The position numbers and the translations under genes are program-made. Source: Trichopria drosophilae (taxonomy: Eukaryota; Arthropoda; Insecta; Hymenoptera; Diapriidae). From it: a stretch of DNA of 64,000 nucleotides. The notes under the pieces were generated by a model that saw nothing but the letters and a program-made list of their open reading frames with translations, was not told the origin of the DNA and did not search any database. The stretch is from positions 100,559,001 through 100,623,000 of the forward strand of contig CM059587.1 of NCBI GenBank assembly GCA_030407085.1, read 5' to 3'. The stretch's first letter is position 1. Each line of letters opens with the position of its first letter. Below, piece by piece: positions 36,471 through 48,288 of the stretch.

Positions 36471-36735
36471 AGTCCTTCTCTTATTCTAATTTGTCCAATC
36501 AGGCAAGATGGCGGCCTTCTTCTCTTATTCTAATTTTCTCCTCTCTCCCACTAAACGTTTGCTGTTTCACGTTTTCTCTCTCCTTCTCTTTCGTAGCGCA
36601 TGCGCAGTTATGTCCCATGTGCTTCTAAGGACAGTAGTAGGCGTGGTGGGGAGTGCGTGTGCTGGGAGAAACATTAGAATAGGGGAATGGAGAAAATTGA
36701 AATAAGAAAAGAGATTAGAATAAGGGAACCGAGAG
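36471..36735. mobile_element. Related inverted-repeat element, right of the pair
   Basis: CTTCTCTTATTCTAATTTGT and the closing GAGATTAGAATAAGGG are inverse. After the left end comes CAAGATGGCGGCCTTCTTCT, matching the GAAGATGGCGGTTTCTTC of its neighbour at the same relative place. The two units therefore look like a head-to-tail pair of one family. Confidence 0.55.
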
Positions 36736-36884
36736 ACGGAAAAAACAGAAAATGTGATGTATGGAACACTCGCCGTCTGGTGGCGCATATGTATCGTATC
36801 CAACACATACCCCCTATAAAATCATTCTCGCAAGCGGTGAAATGCGATTAATTGCGTATATAATGAATCTGAATGAATTTCTTT

Positions 36885-37283
36885 AGCATTCTCTAGGATG
36901 CTGTCTGCAGTAATGAGAATTGCCCTTACAGAGCCCGAATCTTAATAAATCGATGTAGTAATTTTTCATTCGAGGCTTTTAGTGAAAATGCCTACCTTAT
37001 CGGACGAGCACGTCGGTAACGTTGGAAGTTACACTAAAAAATTTAAATACCTAGAAAAATACCTAGACATTAACTGACAAATGTCCGAGAATTTTCGGAA
37101 ATAAATTAGATCATTTATTTCCTTACATTATCGGTTAGTTATCAAATAATTTCTTTGGTATTTTCTGGGATACCATCCGAAGTCATTAGAATTTAAAAAA
37201 ATGGATTCAATCATCTTTTATTTACGGTTTTTATTGAAAATTCTCACCTCATCGGAATATGGGAGGAGCACTTTAAAACCCCC
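36885..37283. mobile_element. Family B composite (two joined copies)
   Basis: 36885 to about 37010 is the right part of a B element (TTACAGAGCCCGAATCTTAA, then GTGAAAATGCCTACCTTATC). It runs straight into a second copy at CGGTAACGTTGGAAGTTACA. That copy continues through GTCCGAGAATTTTCGGAAAT and ends ACTTTAAAACCCCC, followed by TTAA (37284-37287). Both outer left termini are lost. Confidence 0.7.
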
Positions 37284-37287
37284 TTAA

Positions 37288-39589
37288 TGTAATTTTATGC
37301 TTAAAATATCCGTAATACTTTATAATAAATTTGGAAGTTGAAGCAAAATGTTTCCTGTAGAAAAGTTTAGACAAACATGAAGAAATAATACTAACTTACG
37401 TGAAAAACAGTGGTTAGGTATTATTTTTTATATTATTCGAGGGGAATCAATAAGTGAAACTTGAAAACACACAATAGCAATGCCAAAGTAAAATTTTTAG
37501 AATTTGCATAAGAAAATTTTACATGAAATCTACCATATATAGAAATGCAAAATAAACAAATGACTACGAAATAAAAATCAACATCTAAATATGCCGTATA
37601 TGATTAGGTAAGGATTTGAATTATTAATCATATCAGAGAAGTTTTAATTGCATTAATAATTTAATTGCATTAATAATTCGAGGATTTTGAGTCAATTTAT
37701 CACTTTTAGGAACTGCTTATCATAATGTTTTTTTTTTTTTATAATATTAGATCAATAATAGTTTGTTTTTTTGTACAAACTTCAGTAAAAATAGTCCATA
37801 TAAAATATGAGCAAACGAAAAATTATTTTGACAATTTATAAACAGGTGTTTTTTATCGAATTTAAGGTAAGTAGGGATTTACAACAAAGCTTCCTGTATA
37901 AAGAAGCTTTTCGAAGCTTCCTGTAATAGGAAGCCAAATTAAATCTTTTAAATAATTTTAAATCTTACACATTCTTTTTATATTTTGACATCCCTTTGAG
38001 ATTTCCCTTTGGTTTTTTCACATATTGGTATTTTCAAAATTTAAGAATTGATAACAGTTTCTTATCAACATTCATCAGTTTGCGCCAATTCATCTGAAAC
38101 GTTCAAATGTTTTTTGTAAGTAACGTTTATTTCATATAAAGGAACAATATCTATCTGTAACTCTCATAAATAAAACGGTTATAAAAAACTGGCAATATTT
38201 TACGCATTTAAAGTAATTCTTACTATTATCAAATTTCATAGATTTCGATTTTTACAGTCAACAGTTTTCTAAACTAATTTTTTTCTAACACCCCCAGCGA
38301 GATGATTGATTTCGCACCCTAGAGCTAAATTGGCAATTGCGAACAACGGAGCCGATTGAAAGTATCGCCGATATTCCCTGTGCTTTAGTAATCTCAAACG
38401 AATGAGATTACCGTAAAAAAAAAACACTTCCCTTCCCATGTAATGTACATTTTGAATAAAATTTTAAATTTCAAACATATAAGGGGTTAAGAATTTGTCT
38501 TATAAATTTTACCATCTGCGAGAATAATCGGAAAACGAACTTTTATAATAGAAAAATACAATAAATTTTTTGTAAAAATTAAGAGATTTTTAAAAAATAT
38601 AAACATTTACCCGGCAAAATACATAATATTTTCGATTAATTTATAAGATTTTTAAATTTATTCTACACCAGTATTGAAAATGTTAAAAGAAAAGTAACAA
38701 TAATTTTTCATTGTCATCTAAGGTGAACAGCTTTCCTTATTAATTATTTTACTTGTAAAAAGGCTTATATAATAATTCTAAAGAAAAACATTGGAAAACA
38801 CTTTATAGGCTTATCATTAAAATCAACGAATTCCTTCCAAGTTTTTAGAGTTTATTCAGAGGGCATTATTTTGTCAACGGAAGCACTTCACCTTCGACCG
38901 CCCAGTAATGAACGGTTGTCGGGAAATCCCATTGAAAATATCTATGACGACGAGCAGTGCCTGGAAATGACTACCAATTTTTGGGAAAATTCATTGCCAC
39001 CGTAGAATGTGCGCATATTGCTTTCTTAACGTTCTTTTATGAATGCCATTAAGCTATACAATAAATAGGTGGGAAATGAAACATCTGTTTCAACACCTTT
39101 GAATACCTGAGATCATGACCGAAGCACGCCACATGTTTGTCATGTAACGTCAATTTGCATCGTCTAAAAAACTGAAATGCACGAAAACAATAAGTCCATA
39201 TGTACATAAAATATCGATTTTTTACCACTATTAAGACAAATTTATTTGGAAAAATTACCATGTTGTCTTTTATTGTTGTAAAATACGCCGAAAATTAAAT
39301 AATTATAATAATTTTCTTGACATTATATCAATTTTTTGAAATATGTATTTTTTAAGAAATAATGTTAATTTTTTAATTTAAAAAATATAATGTAATTTTT
39401 TTTTTATCTTTTTTTGTGTGGCTCATATTACATTAATATAAAATTTGTTGTGGGAATGGTATATAAAATTCAGTTGATTAAACAAAAATTTACAAATATT
39501 TTTTTTTTAAAAATCGAAATTGCCGCTAATTTTTTCAGTAGACAATATTGTTTTTTTCTTTACGCGAGATTATGTGCAATTTTGGTCCC
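37288..39589. other. AT-rich non-coding DNA
   Basis: No gene recognised. AAGCTTCCTGTATAAAGAAG and CGAAGCTTCCTGTAATAGGA at 37885-37935 form a small imperfect tandem repeat. Confidence 0.35.
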
Positions 39590-39837
39590 TTAACTCTTTT
39601 CACCCCGAAATGCGAAAAGGCCCGTCAAATTCATCTTGTTTTTTTTTTTTGGTAAAAAGAATTTTTATTAATTTTTTAACTACAAAATTACGAAAAAATC
39701 AGTACTTAAGTAAAAATTGTAGAAATTAAGATTTTCTTCCATGATAATCCTGATGGTTTAACATAAATAATACGGTAGCAGAATATGGTTTAGAAACAAT
39801 GTCCCACTAAAATGACCGCATAATGAAACAAATTTAT

Positions 39838-41814
39838 CGCAGTAACGCCTGAAATTACATTTTTTAATTCCATTTCAATAAAGTATTTCGTATCAAAATT
39901 AAAGAAGACAAATTAATAAGTACGTATACACAATTTTCGATGCAGTTCTTGAAAATTCCGAGGTAAAAACGGAGTTTCAGCAATCAGGAATTCCAATATG
40001 CGAATCAAATAAAAAAAATTGCAAAACCGGCAAAGGTTTTAAAAATATTTAAATGTTCAGAAGAAATTTTACTTTTTTTCCTACTTCATTAGACTGACCT
40101 CCAAATGGAATCACAATGAAAATTTCTGGACGCTTTAACTAAAAAACTATGAGCTTCTTTTGAAACTTGTTAATAGTAAAAAGTTCTTAGAAATTATCGA
40201 GGAGTATTCTGGAATTCATTCCTATTTTTTAAACTATATTTTTAGAAAGTAATTACTTTTTAGCATTTTAAGAAAAATTATGGCCAAATTCTGGTATGTT
40301 CGTGGATGTACTCTAAGCATTTTTCGTTTTTTTTTTAATTCTCTTCGAATATTTATGGTTTTTTAGAAAAACAATCCTAAACTATTGTAGGATTTGGATG
40401 TCACTCTCTCAAAATCGATCAACTATTCGAAAAACCAAGGAATATATACTGCAAAATGTTTTCAGACTTTTCCGTTCAATTAAAATAATTTATTAAATGA
40501 TTTATATAAACACTTTCTAAAAATATCGTTTAAAAAATCCGACAAAATTTCCGTAGATTACTCGATAATTTTCTTTCTGAGTAATTTTTTCATCCTTCTG
40601 AGTTTCAGCATCCAGAAATTTTGCACAAGAAATGTTCCTATTGAGATCGTACCAGTCAAGTATGGTATAAAAGGAAAATTTGTTCTTAAAATTCCCATTT
40701 TTTAAACTATATATTTAGAAAGCATTTATTTACATTAACACATTTTTTCAGAATTGAATATAAAATTCTACAAAAAAAAAAAATTAGGCATATTCTTCTA
40801 TGAAATCATAGCATTCTTATTCTTGGAATTTTTTCCGAAAGTTTATAGTTGTCGAGGAAGAAATATTGTATTTGAAATCCATTTCCTCAAAAACTTTTGG
40901 ACAAAACTGCAAAAGACAAAAATTCTTATAAGTCATTAAAGAATATCGCAAATTTTACAAAATTTTTCATGAATTTCTATAAATTAGTTAAAATATTTAA
41001 ATTCAAAATTTCTTAAAATATCATTTAAAATATTAGACCTCGAGATACTGAATGTTTGGGAAATTTATTTAAGAAAAAATTAACACTCTTCCCAATGTCT
41101 GACTAATCTTTAGTGATCAGGTACAAAATTTGAAAAAAATTGAAATAATTCGTTCGGAAAAGTTGTAGAGAATCTTTTTCAACAAGAAATAGACTGTCAT
41201 TCGTTAAAATACAATCATTTTTAAATAATTTTTAACTGGGGAAAAGAAGAACATTTGAGTCAGTAACAAAAGTTGTTTATTAACAAATTATTTTTCCAAG
41301 TCTCAAATTTTTTGTTAGGAACAATAACACTTTTTCCCTTCAACAATGTCTATATTATTGCAAATTAAATTCTTGGAAATGTTATTAAATATTTTCCCCC
41401 AACATACTCTGCCGAGGTCTAACTACCATAAAAACTCTGACAAAATTCCAGTATATTCCTTGATATTTTCTACTTTTTGCATTTTTGTTCGTTACAGCAT
41501 CCAAACTTAAAAAAAAATCATCTCTGTGACTCCATTTTTTGTCGCTCTAATGAAGCAGTGTATAAAAGTAGAATTCTTTCTTAAAATTCAAGTATTTTAT
41601 TCACCTTTGTCAAGAGTGTAAGCAGAATCCCGATATTTGTATAGCTCGAAAAAAACGATTATACGAGATATTTCTAAATTTTTGACAATTTGACGCCATA
41701 TTAAATTCTGGTTGGCTAAAACTCAATTTTGACGTTCGAATCTTGAACGGCGGCCTCGAAAATAGTAGAATAAATACTTTTTCGCAAAAAAATGCAATTT
41801 CAACCATTAATGGG
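39838..41814. mobile_element. Family C copy 3 (decayed, enlarged)
   Basis: The left end is decayed (CGCAGTAACGCCTGAAATTA). The right end is GCAATTTCAACCATTAATGGG followed by TTAA (41815-41818); the left four bases are TTAT. Internal landmarks of C1 are present in order on the left (AAGTATTTCGTATCAAAATT, GGAATTCCAATATG) and inverted on the right (GAATCCCGATATTTG, CGGCCTCGAAAATAGTAG). It is about 700 bases longer than C1, mostly extra AT-rich centre. Confidence 0.7.
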
Positions 41815-41818
41815 TTAA

Positions 41819-42177
41819 GGGGGGTTATAAAGTGGTCCGGCAGTATGGTAGGAAATTTCACTAAAAAATGTAAATAAATGATGACCGAATAACATTTTTA
41901 AAATTAGGGCACTGAAAAGGCGATTCTAAGTACTACAAGCAATTTCCTACAAAATACCAAAGATATTAATAATTGAGGACTGACCGAGAATTTTTGGAAA
42001 TAAATAAAAATCACTTATTTAATAAACTCAATTAATTTCCTTGGATTTTCTAGGACACCGTCTGTAGTAATTAAAATGGCCCTTACAGAACCCGAATTTT
42101 CAAAAAGTCAAGTCCTTTGTCATTTACAATTTTTAGTGAAAATACCTACGTTAACGGTTGAATACTTTCGAACCCCT
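41819..42177. mobile_element. Family B copy 3, TTAA both sides
   Basis: GGGGGGTTATAAAGTGGTCC at left and the inverse (TTAGTGAAAATACCTACG, then TTTCGAACCCC) at right. TTAA at 41815-41818 and 42178-42181. It starts exactly at the TTAA that ends C3. It provides the uninterrupted TTTTCTAGGACACCGTC used to prove D1 as an insertion in B2. Confidence 0.85.
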
Positions 42178-42614
42178 TTAACGCAAACAAATATTTGTTT
42201 CATGGCATAACATTTTGAATCTGCCATTGATTCTAAAAATATTCTTATTAAGTAAATAAGTACAACCCGTTTCACTCGAGGAAATCGTGAAAATAAAAAA
42301 AAATTAAAAATCATAGTTTTTTATTTCATTTTGCAGAATATATGCGTAAATAAACGTTTTTTTTGTTTTTTTTGCAAGTTTCCAGTGGGAATCTATAGCA
42401 CATTCTTGAAAACGGTTAGAAATGCTAAAAAGGTTCAAAATATATCTTTCAAAATTTTTCTAAAATTCTTAGTACGGGAGAAACTGACCTGAAGATGACG
42501 TACCTGCTTTTCTTATTTCGAGTTGAAAAGGGTTAAATGGGTTTTTGGTTCTTGGGCCAAAAACTATTTTGAAATTTTACAGAATTATCTACCAGTTTAA
42601 CAATAGTATTATTA

Positions 42615-42860
42615 CTCACCGAGGGAGGTAAAATAAAGAATCGGTTTCCTCGGCTTCACCTCGGGTAAAAATTACACGCAGTCTGAGACATTCTTTTTTA
42701 CTTCCCGAGGGAAGTATACGATTTTTCTTCATAACAGGGAGGAAAGTTGCTGCTTTCGTCCCAGTGTGATGAAAATAATGTTTTCACTTATTGATGGTAA
42801 CCCACTTTTCGCTGTAGACAAGTCGTTTTTGGTAAGTTTAGAGAACTTTCTCGATATTTT
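42615..42860. repeat. CCGAGGGA hairpins and family H partial copy
   Basis: TACTTCCCGAGGGAAGTA (42699-42716) is a perfect-looking 18-base palindrome; ACCGAGGGAGGTAAAATAAA and GGCTTCACCTCGGGT precede it. Then 42775-42850 reads TTATTGATGGTAACCCACTT, TTCGCTGTAGACAAGTCG and AAGTTTAGAGAAC, as in family H. Confidence 0.5.
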
Positions 42861-44660
42861 ATTTAACACTAAACAATTGCATGTGTTTAGTACATAATAA
42901 ATTTTATTCGATGTTGATTGAATGTCATGTATTAAATAAATAATGCATAATAATTCCAGGACGAACATTACATGGTCGTTTTTAAAATTCGTTTTAAGAC
43001 ATTCCGAGGAACTTATAACCTTTAAAAGCAGGAGAAGTCACTTCTGTAGCCAGCTGCTGGAATGAATCTCCATTATTCACTTCCTATAAAATGACATCTC
43101 GAAAGACAGAGAAACAAAACTTGCCAAGCTTATATATTTTCGTCGACTTAAATCTTTGATTTAATAGTGGCAAAGCGAGTTTTGTCGTACAAGAAAGAAT
43201 GTCGGAATACAGATTCATTGTTGACCACTCGATCGGAGAAACCACGAAGAAAGTGCAGATTTTTGGTCACTAATAAATAAAAGGATTTGGGATGAAAAGG
43301 ATTAATTGTAAATTATCCTAGTTTATTACCAACTCTGGATCTTGCTCAAGATTTCGTTATTTCAGATTCAAGAACATGCAGCATTTTATTTTGTGACTTG
43401 CCACACTTTCATTTTTCAGATTTATTGTTTTTCAATTAACTCGTTAACACTTATTATATGCTTTTGTTAACCTATGATTTACTATTGTAACGAGTGAATG
43501 CCAAAGTATGACAGGGAAACTTGGGTTTACTTAACGCACAAAAGGAACAGATCGAAGATTTGCGGAGGGTGCAGTTTGGTTTGTAAGTTGATGACAGAAA
43601 ATTTATTTGCTATTCTATCCCACGCGCGCACATAAATCGTGTTCGATTTAAGTTATATTTGGTTTCTCTCATGGATTCTCTCAAATCAGTTGATTGTTGA
43701 AATGCAGTCAAAATGTTAGGTAGTGATGAAAATGAGTTAATTAAAGTGAGAAATAAATATATATAATAGTTTTACAACTACATCTAACAGTTGGATTAAC
43801 ATTTACTTTCAGTTAATTAACTACATGCGTCTTTAAAATCTACATTTTTTAAAAACGTGTTATCTCATTAAGATTGTCAGTATAATAATAATAATCAATT
43901 CGAAGCAGTAAAGTGTTTACTTTTTTAGTGTAAATTTTACTCTAACGTCGTGAAAGTTAGGTCCAACAATTTTTTAATACAATTACTGTATGCAGGTGAT
44001 TGGAAATTTTGAATAATGACCTTTAAAAATGTAAAAGAATCGACTTGAAAATCTAACTTCCTAAACATGTGATAAGAAAGAATTGTAGACAGAATGTAGG
44101 AAGAATTCAAGACATAAAAAGAATAAAATTATTTTTTTTACATAAAATTGTCCGACTCTTAGGAAATGTCAGTATTTTTTGTAATTCAAGTGTTTAATAA
44201 TAATTGACTTAGAAAATGCAATAAACGATAGATTTTGTCATTTGAAAAAATTAAATTAGTTTGTTTTTTGTCTAGAATTTTGATCCCAGTAACTAGTAAC
44301 GTTTTAAGTTACAAAAATCAATGTAACTTGTTGTATAATCCATGGTTAACAGAAATAGATAAAATATAGCGTTGTCCGATGCATCATAGAAAATTTTCTT
44401 TCTCCTAGTAGACAAATTTTCACCTTGTTACATAATAAAGACAAAAACTCATTGTATTTTTCTTGAAGTTAATTTAATAAACAATAAGTTACTGATAAAT
44501 TAACGTATTTGTGCCAATACTAATCACTGTAAAATCATTGTAATTAGAAATTAAATCGGTTCTGCCTACATTATACTATACATATTTGTAATTACAGTAA
44601 TTTTATCACGTTTTGTTGATACAAGTAAAAATGTATAAAATTTAAGAATTACAAAGCCGA
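42861..44660. other. AT-rich non-coding DNA
   Basis: No gene seen. GGGATGAAAAGGATTAA near 43291 resembles an F/A-type right terminus with TTAA, but no left partner was found. Confidence 0.35.
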
Positions 44661-44666
44661 TTTAAT

Positions 44667-45310
44667 TACTTCGACCCAGACCTTAAGTCTGGACGAAGTA
44701 TTGAATTTGGTCACCTCGGGCAAAAAAATTACCCTATAGTTTTTCATCAAATGTCCACGTTTCAGACCCTAAGGAAGCCAAAAAACGAAAAAAAAAATTT
44801 GTGTCCGTGATCTTGTACGTACGTACGTCCGTACGTCCGTACGTACGTCCCGTTTTTATGTCTCGCGATAACTCGCGAACGGATAACCGTATTGATATAA
44901 ATTTTTTTTTAAAATACGCGTCTTGGCATAACTTAGATCTGATTAGATTTTGGGGCAGATCCACCCGTCCGTTACTAAAAAAAATTAGCCCCAATTAAGT
45001 TTCTTTGTAGTTGTTTGCATTTATTTTGAAAAATACAAATTTTATTAAAAAATGTTTCAAACAAAAAAGGTAGAGCATGAAATTCTCTACAAAAAAGGTT
45101 GTATGCATTTTCTTCCTAAAGTCAACGATAATGCCATAAAAACTGGTATAAAATGTTTATGACTATTATCTGAAAAAGTATTGAATTTGGTCATCGCGGC
45201 AAAAAAATTACCCTATTGTTTTTCATCAAATTTCGACGTTTCGACCCCCTACCCTCCAGGGGTAGTCTTTGCCAGCCCCTCGGGCGCGGTGACCACCTAC
45301 GGGCGCATAA
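44667..45310. repeat. Palindrome plus ~480-base direct repeat
   Basis: A 34-base palindrome (TACTTCGACCCAGACC with its counterpart) spans 44667-44700. The following GAAGTATTGAATTTGGTCAC, AAAAAAATTACCCTATAG and TTTTTCATCAAAT recur at about 45172 (480 bases on) as AAAGTATTGAATTTGGTCAT and the rest. Between them are a GTAC/GTCC microsatellite and CTCGCGATAACTCGCGAACG. This may be a mobile element with unrecognised limits. Confidence 0.55.
44815..44851 (+). repeat. GTAC/GTCC microsatellite
   Basis: Alternating GTAC and GTCC tetranucleotides for about 37 bases, e.g. GTACGTACGTACGTCCGTAC. Confidence 0.85.
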
Positions 45311-48285
45311 GTCCTTTTACGCCCTTGATACGAAAATAACTATTTCGATATATCTAAAAGATGTCTTATAGATATCTATAAGATATCCGTCATAGATCTT
45401 TTCGACACTTTCAAGATATCTTTGACGAATTATATGTATATATATTGTATATATAATATCATAATAATACAGACAGTAATTAGTAAAACACAGTAAACAT
45501 GTAATATGCATCGAATAGTCTATTAGAATACAAGTGCATGAAGTAAGTGTTTTGCAACGTTTATTTATCAATACTTCGGCTGGCCTGTTGTCGGGGTCGA
45601 AGTTTTGAAAATGCTCATTTTCAATTTTCATAAATATAAGAAACACTATATTGTTGTAACATATCTATCGAAGCCACTTGGACCTAAATATGATTGGACC
45701 CCCAAATATCAATATAATTTTATAATATAATTGAAAGCTGTTAGTAAACAAACTAGTCTTAAGGAATAGCCGACTCTCCACTGGGTAGAAGTTTCTGAGC
45801 GAGCGAAGCGAGCGAGGCACCACGCCAACGCTAGTTTCTAATTAAAATCATAAACGATTTCAACATTGCACTAAATACAAAAATTATTTGTAATTGAAAT
45901 AAAATCAATAAAAATGTATTGTTATTATTTTCCAGTGGTATAATTATGTCAGTAAAATAAAAACATGTAACTATTAAATAGTTTGCGCCTACTAACATAA
46001 TCAGCTACTCTTTACTTAATAAATTGTTTCTCGTTTTCATATGAAATTTTACTATTTTTTATTACTAAGTCAGTATAATTTAATTATCTTCTATTTTTTC
46101 ATGAAATTAATTGTATATTTGATAGCAACATTAATGATTTCATTTATTTTACAATTAAAGAAGCGATTTAAACCATTGATATTCTGAACAATTTTACGAA
46201 GCACGCGAATAAAAAATATCGTATTATATTTCCAACGATTTCATTGTTTTTTTCAGTGATGTGTCGCAATCGTTTTAATCTCACGATTTTTTCGAAAATT
46301 CGACAGGATACGAGCTGTGCGCAAACCATCAGATCGATCGATCGATCCATCATGGAGAGGTCACGCATCATTGTAACGAGGTTATTTCCGTTATTCTGAA
46401 TCCAACATGACCAGGTCGTGCATCTCATGCATTGTTAATCCACGCACAGTCAACTCTGCGGTACGATCCTGTTGTTTTTTTTTTTGTTCATCTGACCAGT
46501 TTAACGTAACATATATAGATTTATGTACATATTGCTAAAATCGTGTTTTATTTCGTCAGATTTATCAATAAAATACATGAAAAATAAAATTAAATTACAT
46601 TTGATTAAATATTACATTAATATAATTTGATTGGGATATAGTGTACATCGCAATGCAAAATAATGTGTTTTTTTTAATTACAAAAAATCATGAAAAGATT
46701 TTACTGAAAACATCAGAAAAAAAAGTTAAGGAACCTTTATCAAGTAGAATTTACATAATATTGTTAGTTGTGTTTCACTTCAAATCTGTTATAAATTTGA
46801 GTCGAGTACTTAATTAACTCAGATAATGCAATCAAACTTTTTGCAATTTTAAAAAATTTTTATCATTTTATAATATCTGAAAGGTTTTATAGAAAATGGC
46901 ATTAAAGTTGTTTTTTAGATTGTATTATTTTGAGGTCCTTTCGAAATTTTAATGAATTTTATTTTAAACCAGGTTTGATAAATTTTACTTGCGTTTTTCC
47001 GTGTACTCTGTTTTGGCATTTAGTTCAAAATTTTAATTTAGAACAAGTCTTATGTAAAACGGGATCTGAGCGTTTCTCTAAAAATGACAAGTATCAAGAT
47101 AGGACAACAGATTATTTATAAAGATGCTAAATATCAACAATTCATAAAGTAATGATTTTTGTAAACCATAATCTCGTTTAAATATTTGGCGTAAAATGGT
47201 AAAATCATGTGCCAAATCGCACGCCATTCATGTTTTTTAAAGAATTAAAACTTTACACTAATTGAAATCAAAAATTATATATTTTAATATATAAAGCTTA
47301 TTTTATTTAAAACTAAATTAAGACTATAAATATTACAATATTTAATAGACAGCTACGACCCTCAAAATCGAGTCTAAAAAGTTTGTATAATGTTAATAAA
47401 TTCATGTTTTATTAAGAATTAAGAAACCAGAAATAAGTCTACATAAAAGGTATACAGAATAGATCACAGACTAGAAACTGGTCACGATTTCGATCATGAC
47501 GACCTGAGTATACCAAAACGACATTTACATTAATGAAATATTACAATCAAAAAATGAACAAATATTCTGAAATGTATTATTACAACCGCTAAACAAAAGG
47601 GTTAATTTTTGACAGTTTTTCAGAAATTTATCCTAAAATATACTCCATACAGCGTGAAAGATTCAATATACTGACTATTTTTACTAGGACACGGGATTAT
47701 TTTTATTAATCAATTTGATTACATCTATTCTACTACTCAAATTACGTCAACGACCTCTTTACATGCATTCAAATTGGCTTTGAAAGGATTCCTGCTTAGA
47801 GAGGACAATAGGGGTGAGAAAACTGATAATCCTAATCTTCAAATCATCATTTAATATGATCTTAGTGACATTTGAATTTCATTAATTATGTGATTAGTTT
47901 ATCGTTTATATTAAAATGCTAAGCACATTTGTTAATTTTTATTTTCTCATTTTTTCGGAATAAAACTATATAAATTTAGTTATTTAAATTATATTTAGAA
48001 TTTAAGTCGTAAGTTTAGCTATTACTAGTATTAAGTACTTGATTCGCCACTAAATGACCAAAATAGGATTTATTAAAATTATACCAACTGTTCCCATAGC
48101 CTTAAGGAATTGTAACTTCTTGTTATATCCACGGTTTAAATAAATTAAATACAAATACAAATACTCACTAATAATTAAAGTGATTATTTTATTACCGGAA
48201 ATGTACACTCTGCTGCATATTTATCATGTTTCACTTTTGTAAAATTGGAACGACTAATTACATATGTTTTTCTCTGTCCAATTAC
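45311..48285. other. AT-rich non-coding DNA
   Basis: No gene recognised. Small items are TATATGTATATATATTG at 45430, a repetitive GAGCGAGCGAAGCGAGCGAG at 45797-45816, and a GATC run (AGATCGATCGATCGATCC) at about 46331. Confidence 0.35.
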
Positions 48286-48288
48286 TTA

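Larger units (their letters stand above)
39594..42532. mobile_element. Outer element F1, TTAA target, hosting C3 and B3
   Basis: The left end CTCTTTTCACCCCGAAATGC matches the complement of the right end, CCCTTTTCAACTCGAAATAA, with AGAAAAG and a GTC word continuing the match. TTAA lies on both sides (39590-39593 and 42533-42536). Two further TTAA elements lie inside; without them the element would be about 600 bases. Its termini resemble those of A1 (CCCTTTTCGTCCC). Confidence 0.7.

Noticed and set aside
43278..43295. GGGATGAAAAGGATTAA as a right end of an F/A element
   Set aside because: The terminus resembles the family but no left partner or arm pairing was found.
45797..45816. GAGCGAGCGAAGCGAGCGAG as a regulatory or tRNA-related motif
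   Set aside because: It is a simple short repeat with no adjacent tRNA-like fold or second element end that I could find.
46331..46348. GATC run as a functional site
   Set aside because: A simple tetranucleotide repeat of about four units, with nothing supporting a role.
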